From contig JAHBYP010000014.1 in NCBI GenBank assembly GCA_019635875.1, positions 21,693 through 85,692 on the forward strand: a DNA stretch of 64,000 nucleotides. The letters are read 5' to 3'. The translations under genes and the position numbers were made by a program. This stretch comes from Alphaproteobacteria bacterium (GTDB lineage Bacteria > Pseudomonadota > Alphaproteobacteria > Reyranellales > Reyranellaceae). Below are positions 24,774 to 33,185 of this stretch, piece by piece. Each line of letters opens with the position of its first letter. Position 1 is the first letter of the stretch. The notes under the pieces were generated by a model, which saw nothing but the letters and a program-made list of their open reading frames with translations, was not told where the DNA came from and searched no databases.

Positions 24774-26246
24774 TCAGCCCTGCAGCATGCGCTTGAGCAG
24801 CTCGACGTCCTCGTTGATCGCGTTGTCGCTGCCGCGCAGCTCCTCGATCTTCCTGACCGCATGCATCACGGTCGTGTGGTCGCGATTGCCGAACTTGCGG
24901 CCGATCGAGGGCAGGCTCGCCTGCGTCAGGTGCTTGGCGAGATACATCGCCACCTGGCGCGGCCGCGCCACCGAGCGCGAGCGGCGCGGCGAGTGCATCT
25001 CGGCGATCTTGATGTTGTAGTGCTGCGAAACGCGCAGCTGGATCTCCTCGATGGTGACGCGCCGGTCGGCGGCGCGCAGCACGTCGTGCAGCACCTCCTG
25101 CGCGGTCTCCAGCGTGGTGTCGCGCCCGACCAGGGTGGCATGGGCGACGACGCGGTTCAGCGCCCCTTCGAGCTCGCGCACATTGGTGGCGATCTTGTGC
25201 GCGAGGAATTCCAGCACGCGATCGGGGATGCGCACGCCGGCCTGCTCGATCTTGCTCTGCAGGATGCCCAGGCGCAGCTCGTAGGTCGTGGCGTGGATGT
25301 CGGCGACCAGGCCGTGCTGGAGGCGCGAGCGCACGCGGTCCTCCAGCCCCTCGAGCTCAGCCGGCGACTTGTCGGACGACAGCACGATCTGGCGGTTCTG
25401 GTCGACCAGCGCGTTGAAGGTATGGAAGAACTCTTCCTGGCTGGTGTCCTTGCCGCAGATGAACTGGACGTCGTCGATCATCAGCACGTCGACGCCGCGG
25501 AACTGCTCCTTGAACCCCTGCGTGTTCTTGGTGCGCAGCGCCTGGATGAAGCGGTTCACGAAGGTTTCGGCCGAGAGGTAGAGCACGCGGCGCTGCGGAT
25601 CGCGGCCGCGCACGGCGTGCCAGATCGCATGCATCAGGTGCGTCTTGCCCAGGCCGACGCCGCCGTAGAGGAACAGCGGGTTGAAGGTCGGCGCGTCGGT
25701 TTCCGCCACGCGCCGCGCGGCGGCGTAGGCGAACTCGTTGGGCTTGCCGACGACGAAGCTGTCGAAGGAGAAGCGCGGGTCGGGCTGGCCGACCAGGTCG
25801 TCATAGACGCGCTCCGTCGATCGCGACACCGGCGGGCCGGTGCGCGGCATCGGCAGCACGGCGGGATGGCCGTTGGCCGTCGCCGGCAGCGGACCCGGTT
25901 CGACCGAGGGGGTGTCGGCCAGCTCGGGTCCCTTGCGCCCGGCCGAAGCGGCGGGCTGCACGATGATCTCGACGACGCGCAATTCCGGATTCTCTCTGGT
26001 CCACAAGGCCTGGATGCGATCCAGATAGTGACCGACGACCCAGTCGCGCATGAAGCGCGTCGGTGTCGCCAGCCTCAGCCGGCCGTCGCGGACCTCGCTG
26101 AGCCGCAACGGCTCGAGCCATGTCTTGTAAGCCTTCTCGCTGACATCCTGCTGCAGGCGCTCCTGCACCCGTCTCCATTGCGCATCGAAAGTCCCCCTGG
26201 AACGGTCGCCCATGCCTATCCCCGTCACTTGGCCGTTTTCCGGCAT
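24774..26246 (-). CDS. dnaA: Chromosomal replication initiator DnaA
   Basis: AAA+ initiator that binds DnaA boxes and melts oriC. The 490-residue protein has the four usual domains: domain I (about 18-95, with VSEKAYKTWLEPLRL), a Pro-rich linker to about 150, domain III with Walker A GGVGLGKTH at 195-203 and Walker B VLMIDDVQF, and domain IV with the DnaA signature RDHTTVMHA near 460. The N-terminus is uncertain: ATG 26246 has AGGG upstream, while ATG 26213 (MGDRSRGTF) is nearer to domain I. The gene is on the minus strand, about 24 kb from and opposite to dnaN-recF-gyrB. A rhodanese gene lies 69 bases upstream. Confidence 0.97.
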   Translation of the reverse strand: MPENGQVTGIGMGDRSRGTFDAQWRRVQERLQQDVSEKAYKTWLEPLRLSEVRDGRLRLATPTRFMRDWVVGHYLDRIQALWTRENPELRVVEIIVQPAASAGRKGPELADTPSVEPGPLPATANGHPAVLPMPRTGPPVSRSTERVYDDLVGQPDPRFSFDSFVVGKPNEFAYAAARRVAETDAPTFNPLFLYGGVGLGKTHLMHAIWHAVRGRDPQRRVLYLSAETFVNRFIQALRTKNTQGFKEQFRGVDVLMIDDVQFICGKDTSQEEFFHTFNALVDQNRQIVLSSDKSPAELEGLEDRVRSRLQHGLVADIHATTYELRLGILQSKIEQAGVRIPDRVLEFLAHKIATNVRELEGALNRVVAHATLVGRDTTLETAQEVLHDVLRAADRRVTIEEIQLRVSQHYNIKIAEMHSPRRSRSVARPRQVAMYLAKHLTQASLPSIGRKFGNRDHTTVMHAVRKIEELRGSDNAINEDVELLKRMLQG

Positions 26247-26315
26247 GTGTTCGTTTCCCTGCTGCGGACTACGGAACTACTAACTCGACCTATCCGTGTA
26301 TTGCGATGTCCTCCC

Positions 26316-26783
26316 TCATCTCTGACGCCATGGCAATCCGTCGACCTTCCACCCGGCGACGCTGCCGCGTCGCCCCGAGGGATCGAGCGGCCCTTCGAAG
26401 CCATTGGCGACGTTGAAGCTGCTGGCGTAGCCGGCGGCGGTCATGACCGCGGCGGCCGCGGCCGAGCGTGCGCCGCTGCGGCAGATCATCAGCACGGGCG
26501 TCTCGCGCCGGCCACCCAGACGTTGGTCGAGCCTGGCGGCGAAATCCGGATCGACCTTCATCGCCGGGAATGCCTGCCACTCGATCTCGACCAGATCCTT
26601 GCCGAGCGAGGAGAGATCGGGAAAGCCGACGAAGTTCCACTCCGCCGCGGTGCGGACATCGACGAGGATCGCGTCGGGCAGTTCGCTCAGCATCCGCCAC
26701 GCGGTCTGCGGCGAGACATCGCCCGCGTAGCCTGTGGCGGGTGCGATGCTGTAACGGCCTTCGAGATCCTGCGCGTCGGGCAT
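26316..26783 (-). CDS. Rhodanese-like sulfurtransferase domain protein
   Basis: A 155-residue single rhodanese domain. The conserved VDVRTAAEWNFVG motif lies at about 41-53, and the active-site loop ICRSGARSAAAA places the persulfide-forming cysteine at residue 101. The six-residue loop CRSGAR is typical of sulfur-transferring rather than phosphatase members. The C-terminal NVANGFEGPLDPSGRRG segment matches the extended alphaproteobacterial group. It lies directly upstream of dnaA on the same strand, 69 bases apart, and could be cotranscribed with it; a functional link to replication is not implied. The sulfur acceptor is unknown. Confidence 0.9.
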   Translation of the reverse strand: MPDAQDLEGRYSIAPATGYAGDVSPQTAWRMLSELPDAILVDVRTAAEWNFVGFPDLSSLGKDLVEIEWQAFPAMKVDPDFAARLDQRLGGRRETPVLMICRSGARSAAAAAVMTAAGYASSFNVANGFEGPLDPSGRRGSVAGWKVDGLPWRQR

Positions 26784-27227
26784 TCGCTCCCACCTGCTGA
26801 GTCTTCACTGTGCGTGGGAGCGGCGTTGCGGATCGGCGGCGGCTCTCGAAAGCTTGGACACTCGTGCTTGCGATCGACACGATGGAACTGATGTTCCGTG
26901 ACGATACGTGGCCCGACTGTCCTCCAGTCTTCGGTTTGCGCTTGTTGTCTCGACGGTGTTCCGTCGACCCGATCCGCTAGGCCATACCCCACGCATTGCC
27001 TGCGAACGAGATCGACACTAGCGACGGCATCCGAGCGCCGCAATGATTCGCGACGAAGTCGTGACGGATTTTTTTCCATGCCCTCCGCCGTGCTCGCGGT
27101 TGACATCCGCGCTGTCGAGGAGTTGCGCGAACCGATTCAACGGAGCCGCTCGACACGTGCTCCAACATCTTGCGAGCGTCCAACACGCGACAGACAAATT
27201 GCGCGATCAAGCGCTGTGAACAGGGCG

Positions 27228-27247
27228 GGTGGATACTGTGTGGATAG
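27228..27247. promoter_or_regulatory. DnaA box pair
   Basis: TGTGGATAG at 27239-27247 differs from the consensus TGTGGATAA only at the last base. GGTGGATAC at 27228-27236 matches at seven of nine positions in the same orientation, two bases away. The pair lies upstream of the rhodanese-dnaA genes, so it may serve dnaA autoregulation or a secondary initiator-binding role. Confidence 0.55.
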
Positions 27248-27273
27248 CCGCGCGCGCGAAGATTACGCGGCCG

Positions 27274-27306
27274 GAAAAAGAAAACGCCGCTTCGTCGAAG
27301 CGGCGT
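27274..27306 (-). terminator. Rho-independent terminator of rpsT
   Basis: Read on the minus strand, the stem ACGCCGCTTCG/CGAAGCGGCGT (27284-27306) is followed by a T-rich run (TTTTCTTTTT at 27274-27283). It lies about 30 bases after the rpsT stop codon. Confidence 0.9.
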
Positions 27307-27335
27307 CTGGTCTCGCTGAAGAGCGGATCGCCTGC

Positions 27336-27608
27336 TCAGGCGGAGGCGCCGACCGCCTTCACGCGCGCGGCGAGTCGCGACGTCTTGCGCGCGACCGTGT
27401 TGCGATGAAACACGCCCTTCGACGCGCCACGTGCCAGCTCGCTTTCCGCCGTGCGCATCGCTGCCTCGGCCGCCGCCTTGTCGCCGCTGGCGATCGCCTC
27501 CTCCACCTTGCGCACGAAGGTGCGGATGCGCGCCTTGCGCGACTGGTTGACGGCCGTGCGGCGCTCGGTCTGGCGGGCGCGCTTCTCGGCGGATTTGTGG
27601 TTGGCCAT
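27336..27608 (-). CDS. rpsT: 30S ribosomal protein S20
   Basis: A 90-residue, very basic protein that binds 16S rRNA in the body of the small subunit. It begins MANHKSAEKRARQTERRTAV and continues with NQSRKARIRTFVRKVEEAI, the standard S20 pattern, and contains GVFHRNTVARKTSRLAARV near the C-terminus. It has its own promoter (TTGACG-N17-TATAAG upstream) and terminator, so it is monocistronic. A longer open frame extends to 27830 through the family A repeat and is not coding. rpsT next to dnaA is common in Alphaproteobacteria, though here a rhodanese gene lies between. Confidence 0.98.
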   Translation of the reverse strand: MANHKSAEKRARQTERRTAVNQSRKARIRTFVRKVEEAIASGDKAAAEAAMRTAESELARGASKGVFHRNTVARKTSRLAARVKAVGASA

Positions 27609-27669
27609 GCTCGTTCCATCCGGCGGGCGGCGCCCGCATGAAAGTCTGGGTCGATTGACGAAAGCGCGG

Positions 27670-27698
27670 CTTATAACGATGGCCCCGGATGGCGTCAA
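27670..27698 (-). promoter_or_regulatory. Sigma-70 promoter of rpsT
   Basis: On the minus strand, TTGACG (27693-27698) and TATAAG (27670-27675) are separated by exactly 17 bases. A GC-rich discriminator (CCGCGC) follows, as in growth-rate controlled ribosomal promoters. The expected transcript start is near 27663, giving a leader of about 55 bases before the rpsT ATG. Confidence 0.75.
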
Positions 27699-27744
27699 GG
27701 GACCGGAAAACGGGGCCAAAAGGCCCGGTTTTGCGGGTCTTTTA

Positions 27745-27872
27745 CCTTCCCCCGGAGGGGGAAGGTGGCAGCGCGCAGCGCTGACGGAAGGGGGATGTCT
27801 AGGACGAACGCAGGAGGCCGTCTTCGACATCCCCCTTCCGCCCTTCGGGCACCTTCCCCCTCCGGGGGAAGG
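27745..27872. repeat. Family A palindromic repeat, copy 4
   Basis: About 128 bp nested palindrome with CCTTCCCCCGGAGGGGGAAG and CTTCCCCCTCCGGGGGAAGG ends and the loop GACGAACGCAGGAGGCCG as in copies 1 and 5. It lies between the enoyl-CoA hydratase stop (27876) and the rpsT promoter. Confidence 0.9.
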
Positions 27873-27875
27873 AAG

Positions 27876-28667
27876 TCAGCGGTGCTTCCAGGCGGCCTTG
27901 CGCTTCTCGGCGAAGGCGGCCATGCCCTCCGCCCGGTCCTCGAAGGCGAAGGTGGCGTGGAAGGTGCGGCGCTCGAAGCGCACGCCCTCGGCCAGCGTGG
28001 TCTCGAAGGCGCGGTTGACCGACTCCTTGGCCACCATGGTCGCGGGCAGCGACATCGAGGCGATCTTCTCCGCCGTCTTGATGGCCTCGGCCATCAGATC
28101 GGCAAGCGGCACGACACGACTCACCAGGCCACAGCGCTCCGCCTCGGCGGCGTCCATCATGCGGCCAGTGAGCACCATGTCCATCGCCTTGGACTTGCCG
28201 ACGAAGCGCGGCAGGCGCTGCGTGCCGCCGGCGCCGGGAATGGTGCCGAGCGTGATCTCGGGCTGGCCGAACTTCGCGTTGTCGGCGGCGATGATGAAGT
28301 CGCACATCATCGCCATCTCGCAGCCGCCGCCCAGGGCGTAGCCCGCGACGGCCGCGACGATCGGCTTGCGCACCTGGCTCACGCGCTCCCAGCCGACGGT
28401 GATGAAGTCCTTCATGAACACGTCCTGGTAGGACTGGTCCTTCATCTCCTTGATGTCGGCGCCGGCGGCGAAGGCCTTGTCGCTGCCGGTCAGCACCATG
28501 CAGCCGATATTGGCGTCGGCTTCAAAGGCATCGAGCGCCTGGCCCAGCTCCTTGACGAGTGCGGCGCACAACGCGTTGAGCGCCTGCGGCCTGTTCAGTC
28601 GAACGATGCCGACGCGGCCCTTGGTTTCGGTGGTGATGTTCTCGTAGGCGGCCACGCGTCCCTCCAT
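27876..28667 (-). CDS. Enoyl-CoA hydratase
   Basis: A 263-residue crotonase, adding water to 2-enoyl-CoA in beta-oxidation. The first oxyanion-hole segment AFAAGADIKEM lies near 66-76 and the second, GYALGGGCEMAMMCD, near 108-122. Both catalytic glutamates are present, one in GGGCEMAM and the other in FGQPEITLGTIPGAGGTQRL. This makes it a true hydratase rather than a crotonase of other function. The ATG at 28667 is preceded by GGAGGG. It lies between rpsT and mutM, the order seen in many Alphaproteobacteria, and is separated from the mutM stop by about 28 bases on the same strand. Confidence 0.95.
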   Translation of the reverse strand: MEGRVAAYENITTETKGRVGIVRLNRPQALNALCAALVKELGQALDAFEADANIGCMVLTGSDKAFAAGADIKEMKDQSYQDVFMKDFITVGWERVSQVRKPIVAAVAGYALGGGCEMAMMCDFIIAADNAKFGQPEITLGTIPGAGGTQRLPRFVGKSKAMDMVLTGRMMDAAEAERCGLVSRVVPLADLMAEAIKTAEKIASMSLPATMVAKESVNRAFETTLAEGVRFERRTFHATFAFEDRAEGMAAFAEKRKAAWKHR

Positions 28668-28695
28668 GGCGAAGTGGTATTGATTCCAAGACGAC

Positions 28696-29535
28696 TCAGC
28701 GTTGGCAGCGTGCGCAATAGAAGGTCGAGCGTCCCGACTGCACGATGCGCCGCACGGCACGGCCGCAATCCGGCGTCGGACACAGGGCGCCTTCCTTGTC
28801 GTAGACCGAGAAGCGCGTCTGGAAGTAGCCCAGCTCGCCGTCGGGCTGCATATGATCGCGCAGGGTCGAGCCGCCATCGTGGATCGAGCGCGCGAGCACG
28901 TCCTTGATCGCCGCCATCAGCCTGATGGCGCGGTCTTCCCTGACGGTGTGGGCCGAGCGCCGGGGCGAGATGCCGGCGTGATAGAGCGCCTCGCAGGCGT
29001 AGATGTTGCCGACGCCGACCAGCACGCGCTGATCGAGCAGCGCCGCCTTGATCGGCGTGCGCTTGCCTTTCAGGCGCGCTGCCAGGGCGATGCCGTCGAA
29101 GCTCTCGTCCAGCGGCTCGGGGCCCAGCCCGGCGAACAGCTTGTGGCTGGCGACCTCCGAATCGCTCATCAGCAGCACCAGGCCGAAGCGACGCGCATCG
29201 TTGAAGCGGATCTGCCAGCCATCGTCGGTCTCGAACACGACATGGTCGTGCGCGTCGAAGGGCCTGGCGTTGGCCTCACGGGCGGGCACCAGGGCCATGC
29301 GGCCGGACATGCCCAGATGCACGACGATGGTTTCGCCGCCCTCCAGCCGCCACAGCATGTACTTCGCCCGCCGTTCCAGATGGCGCACGCGACGGCCCTC
29401 GACGCGCTGGGCGAACCTCGCCGGCATCGGCACCCGCAGATCCTTGCGCCGCTGGATCAGCCTGCTGATGCGCCGCCCCTCCAGACGCGGGGCCAGGCCG
29501 CGCATCACGGTCTCGACTTCGGGTAGCTCGGGCAT
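28696..29535 (-). CDS. mutM: Formamidopyrimidine-DNA glycosylase (MutM/Fpg)
   Basis: Bifunctional DNA glycosylase/AP lyase that removes 8-oxoguanine and formamidopyrimidines. The 279-residue protein starts MPELPEVETVMRGL, so Pro2 (catalytic nucleophile after Met removal) and Glu3 are present. The lysine in RRAKYMLW is the conserved Lys of strand beta4. The helix-two-turn-helix VGVGNIYACEALYHAGI and the C-terminal zinc finger (CPTPDCGRAV then FYCARCQR, four cysteines) are intact. It is divergent from the EEP-fold gene at 29607. mutM upstream of ubiE and ubiB is a typical alphaproteobacterial context. Confidence 0.97.
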   Translation of the reverse strand: MPELPEVETVMRGLAPRLEGRRISRLIQRRKDLRVPMPARFAQRVEGRRVRHLERRAKYMLWRLEGGETIVVHLGMSGRMALVPAREANARPFDAHDHVVFETDDGWQIRFNDARRFGLVLLMSDSEVASHKLFAGLGPEPLDESFDGIALAARLKGKRTPIKAALLDQRVLVGVGNIYACEALYHAGISPRRSAHTVREDRAIRLMAAIKDVLARSIHDGGSTLRDHMQPDGELGYFQTRFSVYDKEGALCPTPDCGRAVRRIVQSGRSTFYCARCQR

Positions 29536-29606
29536 GGCTGGTGCGCGGACGACAGATCAGGGGAGGGGATGCTATAGGGCTGCCCGCCATAGCACACTCC
29601 CTGCCG

Positions 29607-30617
29607 ATGCGCCGCACGCTCCCGCCGATCCTCCGTCTCGTTCTCGGCGCGTTGTGGCTCGTCGCCGGACTGGCGCTCGCCGGCGGCTTCATGACCGAGA
29701 TCGAGCTCTACAGCCACTTCCAGCCGGCGCTGCTGGCGGCCTGCCTGGCGGCGGCGGCGCTGGGCGCCGTCCTGCGCCAGTGTGTGGCCGGCCTGGGATC
29801 GTTGCTCCTGGCGCTGGCCCTGGGCTGGAGCACGGTGCCCTATCTCTGGCCGCCATCGGCCTTGCCGCCGCAATCCGGTCCGCAGCCGATCCGCATCCTG
29901 TGGGCCAATCTGCAGAACTGGTCGACCTCGGGCGAGGCGCTCGACACCGTGCTCGAGGATGCCCGGGCCGACCTCGTCGTGCTCACCGAGCTCTCGGCCC
30001 GGCATGTTCGGTCGGTCGAGCGCGCCCGCGCGCGCTGGCCCCACCACACCCGCTTTCCGCGCGGCTCGGCCTTCGAGGTCCTGATGCTGAGCCGCTGGGC
30101 GCCGCGGGAACTGCGCTTCCACGAGCCGCTCGGCGATGAGTATCCGATCCTCGATGCACTGATCTGCCCCGGCGCCGATCTCGATGGCTGGGCCGGGGCC
30201 TGCATGTCGCTGGTCGCGCTCCACGCGGTGCGGCCGGCGCTGCCGGGCGGCTTCGTCGGCGTGGCACCAACGCGGCGCGACAGGATGCTCGGCGTCGCCA
30301 CCGAAGTGTCGCGGAGGCGCATCGCCGAGAACCATCGTGTCGTGCTGATGGGCGACTTCAACGCCACGCCGTGGTCGGTGGCCTTCCGGCGCGTGCTCGA
30401 CGACACCGGGTTGCTCGACAGCGCCACGCAGCCTGCCCTGCGGCCGCGCTGGACGCGCCCGACCTGGTTCTCGCGCTGGCCGGGCCTGGGCCTGCCGATC
30501 GACCATGTCCTGCTGTCGCCGACCTGGCGCATCCACGAGCGCCGCCTGGGACCGTTCTTCGGTTCCGACCATCGGCCGCTGGTGATCGAGCTCAGCCCAA
30601 TCGGCCGCAGCGGCTGA
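29607..30617 (+). CDS. Membrane-anchored endonuclease/exonuclease/phosphatase family protein
   Basis: A 336-residue protein with an N-terminal membrane region (about three hydrophobic segments in residues 7-27, 36-57 and 61-80) and a C-terminal EEP domain. The EEP motifs are visible: ILWANLQNW near 103, LVVLTELSARH near 128, the catalytic NLMGDFNATPWS-like segment VLMGDFNATPWS near 248-259, and FFGSDHRPLVIEL at the end, with the catalytic Asp-His pair. The active site probably faces the periplasm. Substrates of such proteins may be phosphodiesters of nucleic acid or lipid and are not known. Its insertion between mutM and ubiE departs from the usual order. ATG 29607 avoids overlap with mutM. 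Confidence 0.85.
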   Translation: MRRTLPPILRLVLGALWLVAGLALAGGFMTEIELYSHFQPALLAACLAAAALGAVLRQCVAGLGSLLLALALGWSTVPYLWPPSALPPQSGPQPIRILWANLQNWSTSGEALDTVLEDARADLVVLTELSARHVRSVERARARWPHHTRFPRGSAFEVLMLSRWAPRELRFHEPLGDEYPILDALICPGADLDGWAGACMSLVALHAVRPALPGGFVGVAPTRRDRMLGVATEVSRRRIAENHRVVLMGDFNATPWSVAFRRVLDDTGLLDSATQPALRPRWTRPTWFSRWPGLGLPIDHVLLSPTWRIHERRLGPFFGSDHRPLVIELSPIGRSG

Positions 30618-30665
30618 GGTTTGGGTGGCATGGCGGCAGGCCCGGCGGCGGTCTATATCCAAGGC

Positions 30666-31427
30666 ATGAGTGGGGAGACCGACCCGTCCGGCACGGCGCC
30701 GTTCGGCCTGCGCGACGTGCCCGTCGCGGAAAAGGCCGGCCTGGTGCGCCAGGTCTTCGACAGCGTTGCGCGGCGCTACGACCTGATGAACGACCTGATG
30801 TCGTTCGGCGTGCATCGCCTCTGGAAGGACACCCTGGTCGACCGGCTGGCGCCGCGTCCGGGCATGCGCTTCATCGATGTCGCCGGCGGCACGGGCGATA
30901 TCGCCTTTCGCATCGCCGGCCGGCTGGGCAAGGCCGCCGACATCACGGTCTGCGACATCAACGCCACCATGCTGGGGGTCGGGCGCGATCGCGCCGTCGA
31001 CCGCAACCTGCTGCACGGCCTGGCCTGGGTGGCCGGCGACGCCGAGGCGCTGCCCTTCCCGGATCGCAGCTTCGACGCCTATACGATCGCCTTCGGCCTG
31101 CGCAACGTCACGCGCATGGAGCAGGCGCTGGGCGAGGCGCGGCGCGTGCTGCGGCCGGGCGGGCGCTTTCTCTGCCTCGAGTTCAGCCGGGTCAGCCTGC
31201 CGGCCCTGGCGGCGATCTTCGAGCGATACTCGGCGACCATGCTGCCGACCATCGGCGGGCTGGTCGCCGGCGATCGCGAGTCCTACCGCTACCTGCATGA
31301 AAGCATCCAGCGCCACCCGCCGCAGCGCGAGCTGGCGGCGATGATGGAGCGCGCCGGGCTGGCGCAGGTGGGCTGGCGCGACCTGTCGGGCGGCATCGTG
31401 GCGCTGCACGGCGGCTGGCGCGTATGA
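30666..31427 (+). CDS. ubiE: Ubiquinone biosynthesis C-methyltransferase UbiE
   Basis: SAM-dependent C-methyltransferase of ubiquinone (and, where present, menaquinone) biosynthesis. The 253-residue protein shows the UbiE signature YDLMNDLMSFGVHRLWKD near 40-57. SAM motif I is FIDVAGGTGDIAFRIAG near 75-91. The second signature, RNVTRMEQALGEARRVLRPG, comes near 150, followed by a FLCLEFSRV strand. Start at 30666 (MSGETDPSG) is preferred over 30621. ubiB follows about 10 bases after the stop, so the two form an operon. Confidence 0.96.
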   Translation: MSGETDPSGTAPFGLRDVPVAEKAGLVRQVFDSVARRYDLMNDLMSFGVHRLWKDTLVDRLAPRPGMRFIDVAGGTGDIAFRIAGRLGKAADITVCDINATMLGVGRDRAVDRNLLHGLAWVAGDAEALPFPDRSFDAYTIAFGLRNVTRMEQALGEARRVLRPGGRFLCLEFSRVSLPALAAIFERYSATMLPTIGGLVAGDRESYRYLHESIQRHPPQRELAAMMERAGLAQVGWRDLSGGIVALHGGWRV

Positions 31428-31437
31428 GCGGCGCCGG

Positions 31438-32961
31438 ATGATCAGGCCGCTGCGCAATTCGCTGCGCCTGGCGCGCCTGGCCTACACTTTGGCGCGCCAC
31501 GACGCGCTGTTTCCGCTCGAGGTTGTCGGCGTGGTGCCCAGCGTCGTGGCGATCGCCCGGCTGGTGCGCCGGCGCGGCGATCGGCGCCGGCCGGGCGAGC
31601 GGCTGGCGGCGGCGCTGTCGCAGATGGGGCCGAGCTTCATCAAGTTCGGCCAGGCGCTGTCGACGCGCGCCGATCTGCTGAGCGAGCAGGTCGCGCTTGA
31701 TCTCAGCCAGCTGGTCGATCACCTGCAGCCGTTTCCCGGCGCCGAGGCGCGACGCACCATCGAGCTGGAGCTGGGCAAGCCGATCGGCGAGCTGTTTGCG
31801 CGCTTCGACGATGCGGCGATCGCCGCCGCCTCGATCGCCCAGGTGCACTACGCCGAGACCATCGCCGGCGACAAGGTCGCGGTGAAGGTGCTGCGGCCGG
31901 GCATCGAGGCCGCCTTCGCGCGCGATCTCGACCTGTTCTACTGGCTGGCCGAGCTGGTCGAGGTGGCGCGCCCGCAATTCCGCCGGCTGAAGCCGGTGGA
32001 GACCGTGCGCGCCTTCGCCGAGGTGACGCGCACCGAGATGGATTTGCGCATGGAGGCCGCCGCGGCGCAGGAGCTGGGCGAGAACTTCGTCGACGAGCCG
32101 GGCTACCGCACGCCGCGCATCTACTGGGATCTCTCGGCGCGGCGGGTTCTGACCATGGAGCGCATCGACGGCATCCCGATCGGCGAGCGCGAGCGGCTGC
32201 TGGCGGCCGGCCACGACGTCAACGAGGTGCTGCGCAAGAGCGCCGAGGCCTTCTTCTACCAGGTGTTCCGCGACGGCTTCTTCCACGGCGACATGCATGG
32301 CGGCAACGCCTTCGTCGAGCCCTCGGGCACCATCGTGCCGGTCGATTTCGGCATCATGGGCCGGGTCGACGCCGACACGCGCGGCTATCTCGCCGAGCTG
32401 CTCATCGCCTTTCTGCGCCGCGACTACCGGGCCGTGGCCGAGGTGCAGTTCCGCGCCGGCTTCGTGCCGCTCGACCAGTCGGTCGAGCTGTTCGCCCAGG
32501 CCTGCCGCTCGATCGGCGAGCCGATCTTCGGCAAGCCCTCGAACCAGATCTCGATCGGCCGTCTGCTGGCGCAGCTGCTGCGCGTCACCGAGCGCTTCGA
32601 GATGGCGGCGCAGCCGCAACTGCTGCTGCTGCAGAAGACCATGCTGATGGCCGAGGGCATGGGCACCAAGCTCAATCCCGAGGTCAACATCTGGGAGCTG
32701 GCGCGGCCCTTGATCGAGGACTGGATGCGCCGCCATTTCGGCCCGCGCGCGCGGCTGGAGCGCGCTGCGGCGGAGACGCTCGAGGGCGTGCGCCGCGTGC
32801 CGCGCCTGCTGCAGACGCTCGACAAGCTGGCCGAGAACGAGCGCCGTCGCGTCGAGCTGCAACGCCTCGCCCCGCCGCGCTGGAGCATGGGGCGGCCGAC
32901 CTGGAGCGGCGTGCTGGCGGCGCTGGCATTGCTCGCGGCGGCGCTGGCGTGGTGGCGCTGA
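31438..32961 (+). CDS. ubiB: Ubiquinone biosynthesis ATPase-like protein UbiB
   Basis: Atypical kinase-like (ADCK/UbiB) protein needed for ubiquinone synthesis, with ATPase activity thought to help handle membrane-bound intermediates. The 507-residue protein has the family-specific PSFIKFGQALSTRADLL segment (KxGQ motif at about 69-72), an Ala-rich nucleotide loop (AAASIAQVHYA), the lysine in VAVKVLRPG, the catalytic-loop equivalent FFHGDMHGGN near 280-289 and VDFGIMG as the DFG equivalent. A C-terminal hydrophobic segment (VLAALALLAAALAWW) anchors it to the membrane. It follows ubiE immediately. The usual next gene, coaBC, is displaced by about 2.7 kb. Confidence 0.95.
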   Translation: MIRPLRNSLRLARLAYTLARHDALFPLEVVGVVPSVVAIARLVRRRGDRRRPGERLAAALSQMGPSFIKFGQALSTRADLLSEQVALDLSQLVDHLQPFPGAEARRTIELELGKPIGELFARFDDAAIAAASIAQVHYAETIAGDKVAVKVLRPGIEAAFARDLDLFYWLAELVEVARPQFRRLKPVETVRAFAEVTRTEMDLRMEAAAAQELGENFVDEPGYRTPRIYWDLSARRVLTMERIDGIPIGERERLLAAGHDVNEVLRKSAEAFFYQVFRDGFFHGDMHGGNAFVEPSGTIVPVDFGIMGRVDADTRGYLAELLIAFLRRDYRAVAEVQFRAGFVPLDQSVELFAQACRSIGEPIFGKPSNQISIGRLLAQLLRVTERFEMAAQPQLLLLQKTMLMAEGMGTKLNPEVNIWELARPLIEDWMRRHFGPRARLERAAAETLEGVRRVPRLLQTLDKLAENERRRVELQRLAPPRWSMGRPTWSGVLAALALLAAALAWWR

Positions 32962-33154
32962 GCGTTCCGTCCATTCTGGACCAGTCATCGATTCCGGCGG
33001 CACGCCGCGCGATGTATCTTGCCACCATCAGTTCGGCGTTGCTCAGCCAGGAGGATTGATCGCTTCGCGAGACGGCCGCGCCCCGCTCTTTCCTTCGGCG
33101 CCCCGGTGCATCGCCTCGTTTTTGTCTTCCATGTGTCTCCCCCAAAGGAACTTC

Positions 33155-33185
33155 GCCCGTCGGCTTCGCTGGCGGGCATTTTTTT
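33155..33185 (+). terminator. Rho-independent terminator
   Basis: Stem GCCCGTCGGC/GCTGGCGGGC (33155-33177, with two G-U pairs) and a three-base loop, followed by ATTTTTTT. It lies about 195 bases after ubiB and 65 bases before the response regulator. It may end the ubiEB transcript or a separate short RNA beginning in the gap. Confidence 0.8.

Larger units (their letters stand above)
26784..27335. other. 552-base intergenic region upstream of the rhodanese-dnaA genes
   Basis: Contains the rpsT terminator at its right end, a pair of DnaA-box-like 9-mers at 27228-27247 and a T-run at about 27068-27075. No coding frame on either strand shows homology. It likely includes the promoter for the rhodanese-dnaA transcript. 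Confidence 0.7.

Noticed and set aside
29536..31457. Long minus-strand frame of 650 codons
   Set aside because: Antisense to ubiE and the EEP gene, low-complexity composition, no motifs.
33043..33132. A 29-codon minus-strand frame with a GGGGGAG ribosome-like site
   Set aside because: The site is just the complement of the C-rich motif beside the plus-strand terminator; the peptide is not recognisable. Kept as a note within the gap finding only.
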